NCBI GenBank assembly: GCA_016931995.1
Contig: JAFGDS010000042.1
Span: 62,001-126,000 of the forward strand
Origin: Pirellulales bacterium
GTDB lineage: Bacteria > Planctomycetota > Planctomycetia > Pirellulales > Thermoguttaceae
Reading direction: 5' to 3'
Length of the DNA stretch: 64,000 nucleotides
Part shown: one piece after another, positions 44,177-52,383 of the stretch
Position numbering within the stretch: position 1 is the first letter of the stretch
Layout of the letters: every line of letters starts with the position of its first letter
Notes under the pieces: model-generated
What the model was told of the DNA's origin: nothing
The model's input: only the letters and a program-made list of their open reading frames with translations
The model's database searches: none
Made by a program: the position numbers and the translations under genes

Positions 44177-44204
44177 TTGGGCCCATGACTCCCAACGTCT
44201 ACAT

Positions 44205-44269
44205 ATATTGTAGCAACAATAAATAGGCTGTCAATGGGCTTGCAAGGAAATTATTTGTTGCTACAATAT
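44205..44269. promoter_or_regulatory. 19-bp inverted repeat ahead of the small DNA-binding gene
   Basis: ATATTGTAGCAACAATAAA (44205-44223) and TTATTTGTTGCTACAATAT (44251-44269) are near-perfect reverse complements with a shared 13-bp core ATTGTAGCAACAA and a 27-base spacer. The second arm touches the start codon of the gene at 44268, so this is a likely operator for autoregulation, or an A/T-rich promoter with paired binding sites. Confidence 0.65.
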
Positions 44270-44444
44270 GAGCATGGCTAAGACCCGTGGGCGTCCGTAC
44301 AAAGACCCGAACGAGCGGAAGACCGCAGAACTTAGAATACGCCTTACGGGGGACGAGAGGGACCTGCTAGACGCTGCGGCAGGGGGCAAAACCTCGACTT
44401 GGGCAAGGAACCTACTCTTGAAGGCAGCAAAAAGGAGCCGATAA
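44268..44444 (+). CDS. Small ribbon-helix-helix-like DNA-binding protein (58 aa)
   Basis: The protein starts MSMAKTRGRPYKDPNERKTA and has a beta strand then two helices (ELRIRLTGDERDLLDAAAGG; TSTWARNLLLKAAKRSR), a layout like MobC-type or antitoxin-type ribbon-helix-helix proteins. The basic N-terminal GRPYKDPNERK resembles an AT-hook-like arm. A second ATG at 44274 is an alternative start. The palindromic operator immediately upstream fits self-repression. No partner toxin gene is adjacent, so it may instead regulate transposition or the tRNA-like genes; that is speculation. Confidence 0.65.
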   Translation: MSMAKTRGRPYKDPNERKTAELRIRLTGDERDLLDAAAGGKTSTWARNLLLKAAKRSR

Positions 44445-44529
44445 CCGTAACGGGGGATTCCCATACACGGGAACTTACCCTATACTAGCGCGCAGAAAGC
44501 CCGTTGCCGCAAGGCTGCGGATTTTCGAC

Positions 44530-44595
44530 TGGACCCGCCGGGAATTGAACCCGGTCACGCCGCTTATAAGGCAGCGTTACCAACCTGGCGGGCCC
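44530..44595 (-). tRNA. tRNA-like gene, anticodon read as UAU (Ile), reduced D-arm
   Basis: Read on the minus strand, a 7-bp acceptor stem (GGGCCCG with CGGGTCC), an anticodon arm GCTGC-CTTATAA-GCGGC, a short variable loop and a T-arm CCGGG-TTCAATT-CCCGG fold well, with A as discriminator. The D-arm region is only CCAGGTTGGTAAC (13 bases) and can form at most a 3-bp stem (GTT/AAC). No CCA is encoded. Anticodon TAT would read AUA. At 66 bases it is shorter than normal. Confidence 0.6.
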
Positions 44596-44602
44596 AAAAT
44601 GG

Positions 44603-44707
44603 CGGAGGGGATGGGGATCGAACCCACGCGAGGCGGTTTTGCTTGATGGGCTAGACGCCTCGACCTCCGGGTGTAAACCGGGTGCTTTGCCACTCAGCCA
44701 CCCCTCC
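44603..44707 (-). tRNA. tRNA-like gene with oversized variable arm, anticodon read as UAC
   Basis: On the minus strand the acceptor stem is GGAGGGG with CCCCTCC, the D-arm GCT/AGC, the anticodon loop TTTACAC closed by four C-G pairs (CCGG/CCGG), and the T-arm GTGGG-TTCGATC-CCCAT. Between them is a 38-base variable region with a 7-bp stem (CGAGGCG/CGCCTCG), giving 105 bases in all. Long variable arms belong to Ser, Leu and Tyr tRNAs, yet the loop reads UAC (Val). It is 7 bases from the other tRNA-like gene. No CCA is encoded. Confidence 0.6.
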
Positions 44708-44726
44708 TGACGCCAATCTATAGGGA

Positions 44727-44771
44727 ACGGCCCAGGGCGAAGGCTTCACTTCGCCCCGGGCCGTGTTTTTT
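44727..44771 (+). terminator. Strong GC hairpin with T-run
   Basis: ACGGCCCAGGGCGAA pairs with TTCGCCCCGGGCCGT, followed by GTTTTTT. It lies between the tRNA-like genes and the gene at 44820-45284 and would stop rightward transcription; on the minus strand the same hairpin lacks the T-run. Confidence 0.75.
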
Positions 44772-44819
44772 ATTTGTCTGTCGGGCTCCGTGCCATCGGT
44801 GCGCGATCCTTCTCGTTAT

Positions 44820-45284
44820 TTAGCGAGCTGTCTTCTTGGGGCGGTCAAAGCATCCCGCGCTATCCTCCGCCAGCTTACCCCTCTTTGTGAGGTTGTAAAG
44901 GGTCGTCTGTAGGACATGCCGCTTGCTACCTGCATCGCTGTCAATGGCATCCGCGAGTTCCAGGATTTGGTCCCGAGGCGTTGGCCCCTGCTTGTCAATC
45001 AGGGCAAAGATAGCGGCGGTAGCTTTGGGTTTTGGCTTGCCGTTCTCCGACGAGGTGGGATGAGCCAATTGCAGCTTTGAATCCTGCGCGCCGTCTTCAC
45101 GCTGAGCATGACGAGAGACAACAAGCACTTCTTCCAAAGCTTCGATTTTGGCCTCATTTCGAATGATCGATTGCTCGCAATCTGATGCTGCTTTGAGGGC
45201 ATCCTCGCGTGCAACACACATAGCCTCATTTTCCTCTCTGAGACGTGCAATCCGCGACCGGATGACGGAGATTGTGTTGTCCAT
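44820..45284 (-). CDS. Coiled-coil / winged-helix-like protein (transposon cargo)
   Basis: The first 60 residues are a coiled coil (VIRSRIARLREENEAMCVAR then SDCEQSIIRNEAKIEALEEV). The C-terminal half (TAAIFALIDKQGPTPRDQIL, LQTTLYNLTKRGKLAEDSAG) has the helix and wing pattern of a small winged-helix domain. It could be a DNA-binding regulator of the element. The start is well supported by GGGAGG and a near-consensus promoter upstream. Base composition is unlike the host. I do not recognise a named family. Confidence 0.7.
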   Translation of the reverse strand: MDNTISVIRSRIARLREENEAMCVAREDALKAASDCEQSIIRNEAKIEALEEVLVVSRHAQREDGAQDSKLQLAHPTSSENGKPKPKATAAIFALIDKQGPTPRDQILELADAIDSDAGSKRHVLQTTLYNLTKRGKLAEDSAGCFDRPKKTAR

Positions 45285-45315
45285 GGGGGCCTCCCTTTTG
45301 TTACAACTCCTACAA

Positions 45316-45343
45316 AGTATACCGCACGTGCAATCGATGTCAA
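45316..45343 (-). promoter_or_regulatory. Near-consensus sigma-70-type promoter
   Basis: On the minus strand TTGACA (45343-45338) and TATACT (45321-45316) are separated by 16 bases, about 32 bases ahead of the start codon at 45284. This is the clearest vegetative promoter in the window and drives the coiled-coil protein. Confidence 0.75.
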
Positions 45344-45472
45344 TGGCCTAATAGCACGTAGCGGCAATTACCCCGCCGGGGTGGTATGGTGTCGATGGTG
45401 AATCGGTGCGGCCTAGAAAGCCGCAGAATCCGTCAGATTTCACTGACAGGGGCGCGAAACTGTACCACTACC

Positions 45473-45481
45473 GGAATAAGG
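45473..45481 (+). repeat. Right 9-bp target-site duplication
   Basis: GGAATAAGG directly follows the right terminal inverted repeat and matches the copy at 41522-41530 exactly. Confidence 0.9.
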
Positions 45482-45709
45482 TCGGTATCACCACGCCGAT
45501 GGGCGCTCGCGAAAACGAGGTCTTTCCGACGCCGGGGCATTGCCGGATCCATGACCGGCCTATCGCACGGGCGCATGGGGATCGACGAACTCCACTAGTG
45601 GGGGGACTGGAAAATGGGGGCATCGACTCCGCATCGCGCTGGGAGGCTCGCCCCGGCATGAGCTACATTTGTAGTGACCCGTGACGCCTCCCCCCCGACA
45701 GTGCCTCCC
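45482..45709. other. Spacer between transposon end and HDOD gene
   Basis: These 228 bases are host-like in composition. They presumably include the HDOD promoter, which now begins right at the transposon's right end. No gene or repeat was recognised. Confidence 0.45.
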
Positions 45710-47293
45710 ATGACCCAGCCGGACGCGATTCTTGCGCAGCTCGTCGGTCGAGCCAGACAGCTTTTCAGCCTTCCGGCCGTGGCCATGGAGGTGCTGGAGT
45801 TGACGAGCAACCCGACGGTCGACGCGCGGGCGCTAAAGGAGTGCATCGAGAACGATCCGGCCCTGACCAGCCGGCTTCTTCGCGTGGTGAATAGCTCGCT
45901 CTTTGGGCTCCCCCGCGAGGTGTCCGATCTGAACCAGGCGCTGGCCCTGTTGGGCACAAAACCGCTGAAGATGCTGGTCCTGGGGTTCAGCCTGCCGGTG
46001 GGCCTGTTCGAGGGCATCAGTGGCGATTTGTTGGCGCAATACTGGCGCCATACGCTCACCAAGGCGGTCGCCGCGCGCGAACTGGCCGAGACGATCTGGA
46101 ACGAGTCGGGCGACGAGGCCTTCCTGGCCGGGCTCTTGCAGGACCTCGGCGTGCTGCTTCTGGTGGACCAATTGGGCGCGCCCTACATCCGGCTGTTGGA
46201 GAAAGCGTTTCGCCACGGCGCGGACCTCGGCCCGTTCGAAACCCAAGCGATGGGTTTCAACCACGTCGAACTCTCCGCCCGCCTGCTGGAAAGCTGGGGG
46301 CTGCCGGCGACGCTCGTCCAGGCAGTCGCCGGGCGGGAGGCCGATTGGATGACGCCGGCCCAGCGGGCCCAAGTGCGGATCGTCCGGCTGGCCGAGTTGG
46401 CCGCGCGTTTGCTAGCCGATGGGCGGACCGAGGCCTTGGCCGAGCTTCAGAAGTGGGGCCGCACGTATCACGACATCTCGCGGGAGCAGATCGAGACGCT
46501 CGTGGCCAATCTTGAGGACAAAGTGCGGCAGCTTGCCCAGGTGCTGTCGCTGCAACTACCCGGCACGCTGGACTACCGCGACGTATTGGCCCGGGCGCAC
46601 GGCCAGCTTTCCGAGGTGGCCTTTTCGGCGGCATTGGGCATGGCCGCGGATCGGGGCGCCGGGGACGCGGCGAACATGGTCGAGGAGGTCACGTCGCTGT
46701 CGGCGGCGGTTGCGCGCGTGGGACACGACGGGCTGCCCGGCCGGGCGCGCGCGCCGAAGCCCGCCGCGGCGCCGGCGGCGAGCCCTCGGCCCGTTCGCGC
46801 CGCGCGACCCGCGACGGCCGGTCCCGGCGCGGCGACGCTGGCGCCGGCCGCCGAGCTTTTGACACAGCTCGAGACGGCCGTGGCCGCCGCGCGGCAATCG
46901 CGGCGTCCGTTGAGCCTGCTCTTGGTCGAGGCCGCGGGGGTGTCCGACGCCGATCGGGCGCAAGACGCGCTAGTGGCCTTGTGCCGCGGGCTGGACCACC
47001 CGTTCGTGGTTTGCCAGCCCTTCCGGCAGACCGGCTGCGCCGTGGTGTTGGCCGCCTGCGATCGGCCCACGGTCGTTGCGTTGGGCAACGATCTAGCCAG
47101 CCAGGCTCGCGCGTCGATGGCGAGGTTCTATCAGGATTCCTCACACGGCGCGCACCTTGCCCTGGGCGCGGCCACCGTCTCGCTGCCGCCGAAGAACTTC
47201 CCGGCGGAGGATCTCCTGAAGGCGGCGGATCGCTGCCTCTACGGGTCGCACGCCTCGGGCGGGGGCGTGGTCAAGAGCATCGAGATCTACTGA
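45710..47293 (+). CDS. HDOD-domain signalling protein with degenerate GGDEF-like C-terminus
   Basis: Residues about 20-220 form an HDOD domain (FSLPAVAMEVLELTSNPTVD; IENDPALTSRLLRVVNSSLF; AFLAGLLQDLGVLLLVDQLG), used in chemotaxis-like or c-di-GMP-linked signalling. An Ala/Pro-rich linker (about 350-385) leads to a C-terminal region shaped like a cyclase (SRRPLSLLLVEAAGVSDADR; LLKAADRCLYGSHASGGG) but without a GGDEF signature, so it is probably non-catalytic. ATG at 45710 is preferred; GTG at 45674 is in frame. The transposon's right end is 238 bases upstream and may have altered its promoter. Confidence 0.85.
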   Translation: MTQPDAILAQLVGRARQLFSLPAVAMEVLELTSNPTVDARALKECIENDPALTSRLLRVVNSSLFGLPREVSDLNQALALLGTKPLKMLVLGFSLPVGLFEGISGDLLAQYWRHTLTKAVAARELAETIWNESGDEAFLAGLLQDLGVLLLVDQLGAPYIRLLEKAFRHGADLGPFETQAMGFNHVELSARLLESWGLPATLVQAVAGREADWMTPAQRAQVRIVRLAELAARLLADGRTEALAELQKWGRTYHDISREQIETLVANLEDKVRQLAQVLSLQLPGTLDYRDVLARAHGQLSEVAFSAALGMAADRGAGDAANMVEEVTSLSAAVARVGHDGLPGRARAPKPAAAPAASPRPVRAARPATAGPGAATLAPAAELLTQLETAVAAARQSRRPLSLLLVEAAGVSDADRAQDALVALCRGLDHPFVVCQPFRQTGCAVVLAACDRPTVVALGNDLASQARASMARFYQDSSHGAHLALGAATVSLPPKNFPAEDLLKAADRCLYGSHASGGGVVKSIEIY

Positions 47294-47320
47294 GAGACTT
47301 GCGACGTCCCTGCAAGTCAT

Positions 47321-47458
47321 CCTGAGCGTAGCGAAGGATCTCGTTGATGATGGATGATGGGGGATGCGTCGCCGCGCTCGGCATGACGGGCCGCGTGGCA
47401 CTGGCTTTGCCAGTGCATTGAGACACCTCCAGACGCGCACTGGCAAAGCCAGTGGCAC
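47321..47458. repeat. Two repeat types between convergent genes
   Basis: CATCCTGAGCGTAGCGAAGG (about 47319-47338) is related to the spacer repeat at 32.3 kb. CACTGGC-type units lie at 47395-47416 and, inverted, at 47437-47458, so this spacer forms a large hairpin between the HDOD gene and the glycosyltransferase gene. Confidence 0.75.
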
Positions 47459-47481
47459 ACGGCAAAGCCCGGGGCACGCGG

Positions 47482-48528
47482 TCACGCTGCTTCCCACGTG
47501 CCGCGGCGCAGCAGATTGTCGCAGGCGTCGGCAACGTCGGCCACGGTGATGGCCTCCATGATCGCGCGGGGCGCGCCGCGGCGCTGGCGGCTGGCGCCCT
47601 GGAAAGAAGCCTTTTGCAGCGCGACGTGCGCGGGGCCGTAGGGGCCGTTGCGCTCGGCGGGCATGGGACCAAACAGGCCCACGCACGGCGTGCCCACGGC
47701 CGCGGCGACGTGCAGTGGGCCGGTGTCGGACGCGACGAACAGCACGGCCCGGCGGGCCAGCGCGGCCAATTCCGTTAGCGACGTGTTCGGGGCCAGCCGC
47801 GCGTGGCCCTCGGCGCCGGCGACGATCGCCGCGGCCCAGGCCCGCTCTTGCGCTCCGGCCCAAACGATCAGACTGGGCAGGCGCCACTGCCGGCCCAGAT
47901 GTCGGGCGACCTCGGCGAAGCGATCGGTCGGCCAGAGCTTCGACGGCCAGCCGGCACCGGGATTGAGCATCGCATAGCCCTCGCCCAGGCCGAGTCGCTC
48001 GATTGTCGCTTGGGCCGATCGCGCGTCCTCGGCGCGCTCGGGCAAATTGAACTCAACGGTCTTTTCAAAAAGCCCCAGCGGGGCGAGCAATTGCAGGTTG
48101 GCGTCGATCACGTGCGCGGCGGGGGCGTCGACTAGTTCGTTGTTGAGCCACCGGCTGAGTTCCCGGCCCTTCGCGTCGCCGAACCCGATCCGCCGGCGGC
48201 AGCCCGAGAGCCACGCGACGGCCGCGCTCTTGGTAAGCCCCTGCAGATCGACTGTCACGTCGGGCCGCAACTGCCGCAGTCGCCGGCGGAGCCGCCACAG
48301 CTCGCCGGGCGATTTGAACCAACCGCGCGGCAGCAGGATCAGCTCATCGAGCGCCGCATGGCCCGCCAGAAGCGCCGACGCCCGGCGCTCGACGACCCAG
48401 GTCAGATGCGCCTCGGGCCACGCCCGGCGCAGCGCGCAGAGCACCGGCAGCCCGTGGATCACGTCGCCGATCGCGCTCAGGCGGACGATCAGGACGCGGG
48501 GAGCGGAATGCCTTGCGCGGTCGGGCAT
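47482..48528 (-). CDS. Family-9 glycosyltransferase (heptosyltransferase-like)
   Basis: The 348-residue enzyme has the GT9 pattern: RVLIVRLSAIGDVIHGLPVL at the N-terminus, VDLQGLTKSAAVAWLSGCRR, then the nucleotide-sugar half with NPGAGWPSKLWPTDRFAEVA and ASDTGPLHVAAAVGTPCVGL followed by FGP. These enzymes add heptose to lipopolysaccharide core sugars; WaaC/heptosyltransferase I is the closest relative by motif. The substrate in planctomycetes is not certain. It is cytoplasmic or membrane-associated. It starts with ATG at 48528. Confidence 0.85.
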   Translation of the reverse strand: MPDRARHSAPRVLIVRLSAIGDVIHGLPVLCALRRAWPEAHLTWVVERRASALLAGHAALDELILLPRGWFKSPGELWRLRRRLRQLRPDVTVDLQGLTKSAAVAWLSGCRRRIGFGDAKGRELSRWLNNELVDAPAAHVIDANLQLLAPLGLFEKTVEFNLPERAEDARSAQATIERLGLGEGYAMLNPGAGWPSKLWPTDRFAEVARHLGRQWRLPSLIVWAGAQERAWAAAIVAGAEGHARLAPNTSLTELAALARRAVLFVASDTGPLHVAAAVGTPCVGLFGPMPAERNGPYGPAHVALQKASFQGASRQRRGAPRAIMEAITVADVADACDNLLRRGTWEAA

Positions 48529-48692
48529 CGGACAACCGAATGATCGGTGGCGTTTGAGAATGCGGCATTATAGCGGTCCTTCGGAGGATTTCCCAATAGA
48601 CGTTTCCCTGTCCGACGGGGCGGTGGCGGGGTAGAATGGCGGAAGGGGACGCCTCATGTCTCGCCGATAGGACGGCATCCCCTCGCCCCCGA

Positions 48693-48718
48693 CCCCTCGC
48701 CCGCAGGCGGGAGAGGGG
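48693..48718. repeat. Short palindromic repeat
   Basis: CCCCTCGCCCGCAGGCGGGA followed by GAGGGG is a near-perfect hairpin in the divergent spacer between the glycosyltransferase and radical SAM genes. It is of a type common in many genomes. Confidence 0.7.
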
Positions 48719-48763
48719 AGAAATGCCCGTCGGCCGCCCCTTGTCCTCGCGATTCAGACTATC

Positions 48764-50845
48764 GTGCTAGATACCTTTGCATCGCCGCCCTTGCCCATGA
48801 CGCCCGAGGAAGTTGCCCAGCGCGGTTGGGACGGCGTGGACGTGGTGTTCGTCACGGGCGACGCGTACGTGGACCATCCGAGCTTCGCCGCGGCGATCCT
48901 GGGCCGGTGGCTCGAGCATGCCGGCTACCGCGTGGCCGTGCTGGCCCAGCCGGATTGGCGGTCGTGTCAGCCGTGGCGCGCCTTTGGCCGGCCGCGGGTG
49001 TGCTTTGCCGTCAGCGCGGGCAACATGGACTCGATGGTCAACCACTACACGGCCAATCGGAAGGTCCGCAACGACGACGCCTATAGCCCCGGCGGGCGGA
49101 TTGGCCGCCGGCCGGACCGCGCCACGCTGGCCTATTGCCAGCGCGCCCGCGAGGCATACCCCGGCGTGCCCATCATCGCTGGCGGCGTCGAGGCGAGCCT
49201 CCGCCGGATCGCCCACTATGACTATTGGAGCGACAAGGTCCGCCGCTCGATCGTGATGGACGCCAAGCCGGACCTCGTGGTCCACGGCATGGGCGAGCGG
49301 ACGCTGTTGGACATCGTCCGCCGTCTGGCCGCGGGTGAGGCGGTCGGCGCGCTGCGCGACCTGCGCGGGGTGGCCTACCGCCTGGGCGCATCGGAGACGC
49401 TGCCGGAGTGGAAGGACAAGTGTGCCACTGGCTCCGCCAGTGCGGAATGCCCTGCGTCCCAAGGCACTGGCATGGCCAGTGGCACTCAATATGGTGACGA
49501 GGAAATCAGCCCTGTCCACGAAGGCACTGGCGGAGCCAGTGGCACTCTGGGCGCATCAGCCGATGACACGATCGTCTTGCCGGCGTTCGAGGAAGTGGCG
49601 GCGGATCGGCGGGCTTTCGCGCGGATGACGCGGGTGGCGCATCTTGAGACGAATCCCTATTGTGCCCGGCGGCTGGTGCAGTATCACGGTCGCGAGGCGG
49701 TGGTGGTCAATCCGCCGGCGTGGCCGCTTTCGGAAGAGGAGATCGACGCGGTTTACGATTTGCCCTTCACGCGCAAGGCGCATCCGAGCTACGGTAGCGA
49801 GCCAATCCCGGCCTTGGAGGTGGTCCGCGACTCGATTCAGATCCTGCGCGGCTGTTTTGGCGGATGCGCGTTTTGTTCGCTCGCGGCACACCAGGGCCGG
49901 GTGGTGCAGAGCCGAAGTCCCGAGTCGATCCTGGCCGAGATCGCGCGGATGGCCGAGGATCCGGATTTCAAGGGCACGCTCAGCGACCTGGGCGGGCCGA
50001 CGGCCAACCTGTATCGCATGGGCTGCTCCCGGCCCGAGGTGGCCAGGAAGTGTCGCCGCCTGAGCTGCCTGCACCCAACGATTTGCCGGCTGCTCCAGGC
50101 GGACCATGGGCCTTTGATCCGTCTGATGAAAGCGTGTCGCAAGCATCCGGCGGTGCGGCGGGTGTTCATCGCCTCGGGCGTGCGGACGGATCTGGCGGTC
50201 CGCAGCCCGGCATACGTCGAGCAGCTTGTGCGGCACCACGTTGGCGGGCATCTCAAGGTGGCCCCGGAGCACGTCGATCCAGACGTGTTGCGCCGGATGA
50301 AGAAGCCGCCCATCGAATCATTCGAGGCGTTTTGCCGGCGTTTCGCCGAGACGTCGCGCCGCGCGGGCAAACGGCAGTATTTGGTGCCGTATCTCATGGC
50401 TGGCCATCCGGGCACCACGTTGGCGTCGATGGTCCGCGTGGCCGAATTCCTCAAGCGGCGCGGCTGGCGCGTCGAGCAGGTGCAGGAATTTTTGCCCGGG
50501 CCGTTCGACCTGGCCACGTGCATGTACCACACCGGCATCGACCCGATGACGGGCGAGCAGGTGTACGTGCCGCGAGGGCAGCGCGAGCGACGATTGCAAA
50601 AGGCGCTACTGCTTTTCGACCGGCCGGAGAACCACGCTTTGGTGCGCGAGGCGCTCGTGGCGGCGGGGCGAACGGATTTGATTGGCCGCGGACCGGGCTG
50701 CCTGATCGCCGATCGCCCGGCACGGTCGCGAAACATGGGGCATTCGCCGCCGTCCGCTCAGCGCGCGAAGACACCCGGCAAGCGACGTCCCAGGCCGCCA
50801 CAGCGTCCCGGGCCGCGCGGTCGCCGGCCCAAGCCGGGCGATTGA
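48764..50845 (+). CDS. ygiQ: YgiQ-type radical SAM protein with repeat-encoded insertion
   Basis: The N-terminal region [20 protein letters not shown] and [20 protein letters not shown] are YgiQ hallmarks. The radical SAM cluster motif CFGGCAFC (near residue 364) is intact (CxxxCxxC), with later [16 protein letters not shown] and [20 protein letters not shown]. Function of the family is not settled. Residues about 219-261 are encoded by three copies of the CACTGGC palindrome and read as [20 protein letters not shown] and similar low-complexity sequence, yet the frame is open and the length (693) is plausible. A Pro/Arg-rich tail ends the protein. GTG at 48764 or ATG at 48797 may be the start. 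Confidence 0.88.
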   Translation: MLDTFASPPLPMTPEEVAQRGWDGVDVVFVTGDAYVDHPSFAAAILGRWLEHAGYRVAVLAQPDWRSCQPWRAFGRPRVCFAVSAGNMDSMVNHYTANRKVRNDDAYSPGGRIGRRPDRATLAYCQRAREAYPGVPIIAGGVEASLRRIAHYDYWSDKVRRSIVMDAKPDLVVHGMGERTLLDIVRRLAAGEAVGALRDLRGVAYRLGASETLPEWKDKCATGSASAECPASQGTGMASGTQYGDEEISPVHEGTGGASGTLGASADDTIVLPAFEEVAADRRAFARMTRVAHLETNPYCARRLVQYHGREAVVVNPPAWPLSEEEIDAVYDLPFTRKAHPSYGSEPIPALEVVRDSIQILRGCFGGCAFCSLAAHQGRVVQSRSPESILAEIARMAEDPDFKGTLSDLGGPTANLYRMGCSRPEVARKCRRLSCLHPTICRLLQADHGPLIRLMKACRKHPAVRRVFIASGVRTDLAVRSPAYVEQLVRHHVGGHLKVAPEHVDPDVLRRMKKPPIESFEAFCRRFAETSRRAGKRQYLVPYLMAGHPGTTLASMVRVAEFLKRRGWRVEQVQEFLPGPFDLATCMYHTGIDPMTGEQVYVPRGQRERRLQKALLLFDRPENHALVREALVAAGRTDLIGRGPGCLIADRPARSRNMGHSPPSAQRAKTPGKRRPRPPQRPGPRGRRPKPGD
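49422..49546. repeat. Three palindromic repeat units inside ygiQ
   Basis: Units at 49422-49443 (GTGCCACTGGCTCCGCCAGT), 49463-49486 (opposite orientation, GCACTGGCATGGCCAGTGGC) and 49522-49546 (GCACTGGCGGAGCCAGTGGC) lie inside the reading frame without interrupting it. Confidence 0.85.
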
Positions 50846-51010
50846 TGGTTTGCCAGAATGACGGGCACTGCTGGGCGAGCCCGCAGGGGCACGCGCCGCG
50901 CGGTCAAGAAAATGCGCGATCCGGAGAGGTCGCCGTCTGATCGGCCGCCGACGTCCCCAGCGGGACGACGCGTGCCGATCCCTCCCCGGATCGCGCGAGT
51001 GACACGGTTG

Positions 51011-52159
51011 TCAACGCGTGCGGCGTCGCCGCCCGATCAGGAAGACCAAGGCCATGCCGGAAAGCATGGCCCAGGTCGCCGGCTCGGGGACAACGCTGCC
51101 GTAGAACTGGACCTCGGTGATCTGCATCGAGTCGCAGTCGCCGGCGGACGAATCCCGCACGGTCGGGAACAACAACTTGTACGACGTGTAGCCCACGGCG
51201 TTGTCGACGGCCACTTCCGGCCCGAGCGCCTTCCTGTCGATGGGCAGATCGACGGCGCCGGAATCGATCAACGTCCAATTTTCGCCGTCGCCGGCGCTGT
51301 TATCGGCGCTGACGATGGCGTCGTTCGTCCCGTAGAGTTCCCAGGACGCTGGGTCTCGCGACTCGGAGTCGTTGGCCGTCGTGATCTGGAAGCTCGTGAC
51401 GATCGTCGCCGGCCCGGCGGACGGGGTGACGATGAACCCGGCGCCCTCGCGACCGAAGTTGAGATACTTCGTATCGACGCTCGCGTCGATGGCCTTCGGG
51501 GGCGATTCCGCCTCGGGATAGCCGCTCACGAACGGATCGACGTCGATGCCCAGAATTGGATTGCCCACGGCCAGGACCGAGCCGCCGGAACCGTCCGCGC
51601 TCTCGAAGAGCCCCACGTCGGCGATCTGCATCGAGTTCGTGGCGCCGGCGTTTTTCAAGGTCGGATAGACCATGCGATACGAGGTGTAGGACACGTCGTT
51701 GGCAAAACCAACGACGGGCCCGAGCACGCGCCGGTCGTCGGGCAGCGCAAGGTCGCCCGAGCCGATGAGCGTCCAGCTTTCGGCGTCGCCCAGGCTGTTG
51801 TCGAGGCTCGCGATCGCGTCATTCGTGCCGTAGAGGATCCAGGAGGCGGGATCGCGCTCGGGAGCGTCGTTCGCCGTCGTGATCTGGAAGCTCCGGACCG
51901 TGGTCGCGACGCTGGGCGTCACGATGAAGCCAGAATTCTCCCTGGCGAAGTTCAGGTACTTCGTGTCGGCGTCGCCGTCGAGAATCTTGGCGGGGCTTTC
52001 CCCGCCGGGATAGCTGCTGGTCGACCGGGGCAGGAAATCCACGGCGATGATCGGATCGCCCGGCGCCAGCAGCGCGACCCCCGCGACAGCCTGCGATCCC
52101 GCGACAAGCAGGACCAGACCCACGGCGGCCAAGAGATAGAAACATCGTAAGCGGCTCAT
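51011..52159 (-). CDS. PEP-CTERM exported protein with two discoidin-like repeats
   Basis: The signal peptide (LLAAVGLVLLVAGSQAVAGV) and the C-terminal VPEPATWAMLSGMALVFLIG then RRRRTR mark it as a PEP-CTERM protein. The mature part is two related modules. Each has a block like TKYLNFARENSGFIVTPS, a SFQITTANDAPERDPASWIL (or NDSESRDPASWELYGTNDAI) core and a block like MVYPTLKNAGATNSMQIADV; they resemble discoidin/F5-8 type C carbohydrate-binding modules. It is a paralogue of the next minus-strand gene. It is probably a surface or matrix sugar-binding protein. Confidence 0.8.
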   Translation of the reverse strand: MSRLRCFYLLAAVGLVLLVAGSQAVAGVALLAPGDPIIAVDFLPRSTSSYPGGESPAKILDGDADTKYLNFARENSGFIVTPSVATTVRSFQITTANDAPERDPASWILYGTNDAIASLDNSLGDAESWTLIGSGDLALPDDRRVLGPVVGFANDVSYTSYRMVYPTLKNAGATNSMQIADVGLFESADGSGGSVLAVGNPILGIDVDPFVSGYPEAESPPKAIDASVDTKYLNFGREGAGFIVTPSAGPATIVTSFQITTANDSESRDPASWELYGTNDAIVSADNSAGDGENWTLIDSGAVDLPIDRKALGPEVAVDNAVGYTSYKLLFPTVRDSSAGDCDSMQITEVQFYGSVVPEPATWAMLSGMALVFLIGRRRRTR

Positions 52160-52268
52160 AAGCAGTCTCCAGATTCCAGGGTGCGAAGACATTGGAAAAC
52201 GGGAAACCTCTTCTTCGTTCGTCGTCCGTGTTGCACGTATCCCAATCCGGCGGAACACGCCCCCGCGC

Positions 52269-52332
52269 GTGCCACTGGCATTGCCAGTGCGCGGGTTGCG
52301 CCGACACCGGGCACTGGCGGAGCCAGAGGCAC
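52269..52332. repeat. Palindromic repeat pair between the two PEP-CTERM paralogues
   Basis: GTGCCACTGGCATTGCCAGT (52269-52290) and an opposite-facing unit (52311-52332) of the window-wide family lie in the short spacer. Confidence 0.8.
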
Positions 52333-52383
52333 GCAGCGTCTTGTCCTCGCGCGGAACGCGAGGAGTACGTCCGAAACGCGCCT

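Larger units (their letters stand above)
41531..45472. mobile_element. 3,942-bp IS1-type transposon carrying toxin-antitoxin-chaperone and tRNA-like cargo
   Basis: The left end starts GGTAGTGGTACAGTTT (41531-41546) and the right end is its exact reverse complement (45457-45472). GGAATAAGG flanks both ends as a direct repeat, the 9-bp duplication expected for IS1-family transposition. Inside are, in order, a HigB-like toxin, HigA-like antitoxin, SecB-like chaperone, an inward-facing IS1-type transposase on the minus strand, a small ribbon-helix-helix-like protein, two minus-strand tRNA-like genes and a coiled-coil/winged-helix-like protein. The DNA is visibly A/T-richer than the host. The terminal repeats and duplication are intact, so insertion looks recent. 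The transposase is internal rather than at an end, as in transporter-type IS elements with passenger genes. Confidence 0.92.

Noticed and set aside
44603-44707. A stop-codon suppressor tRNA (anticodon UUA) from an alternative anticodon loop
   Set aside because: Shifting the loop by one base breaks the anticodon stem (C opposite C); the UAC reading keeps four C-G pairs.
41531-45472. A prophage or integrative plasmid rather than a transposon
   Set aside because: There is no integrase, phage structural or replication gene; the ends are short inverted repeats with a 9-bp target duplication.
49422-49546. Frameshift or pseudogene in ygiQ caused by repeat insertion
   Set aside because: The frame stays open through all three repeats and conserved domains continue on both sides in the same frame.
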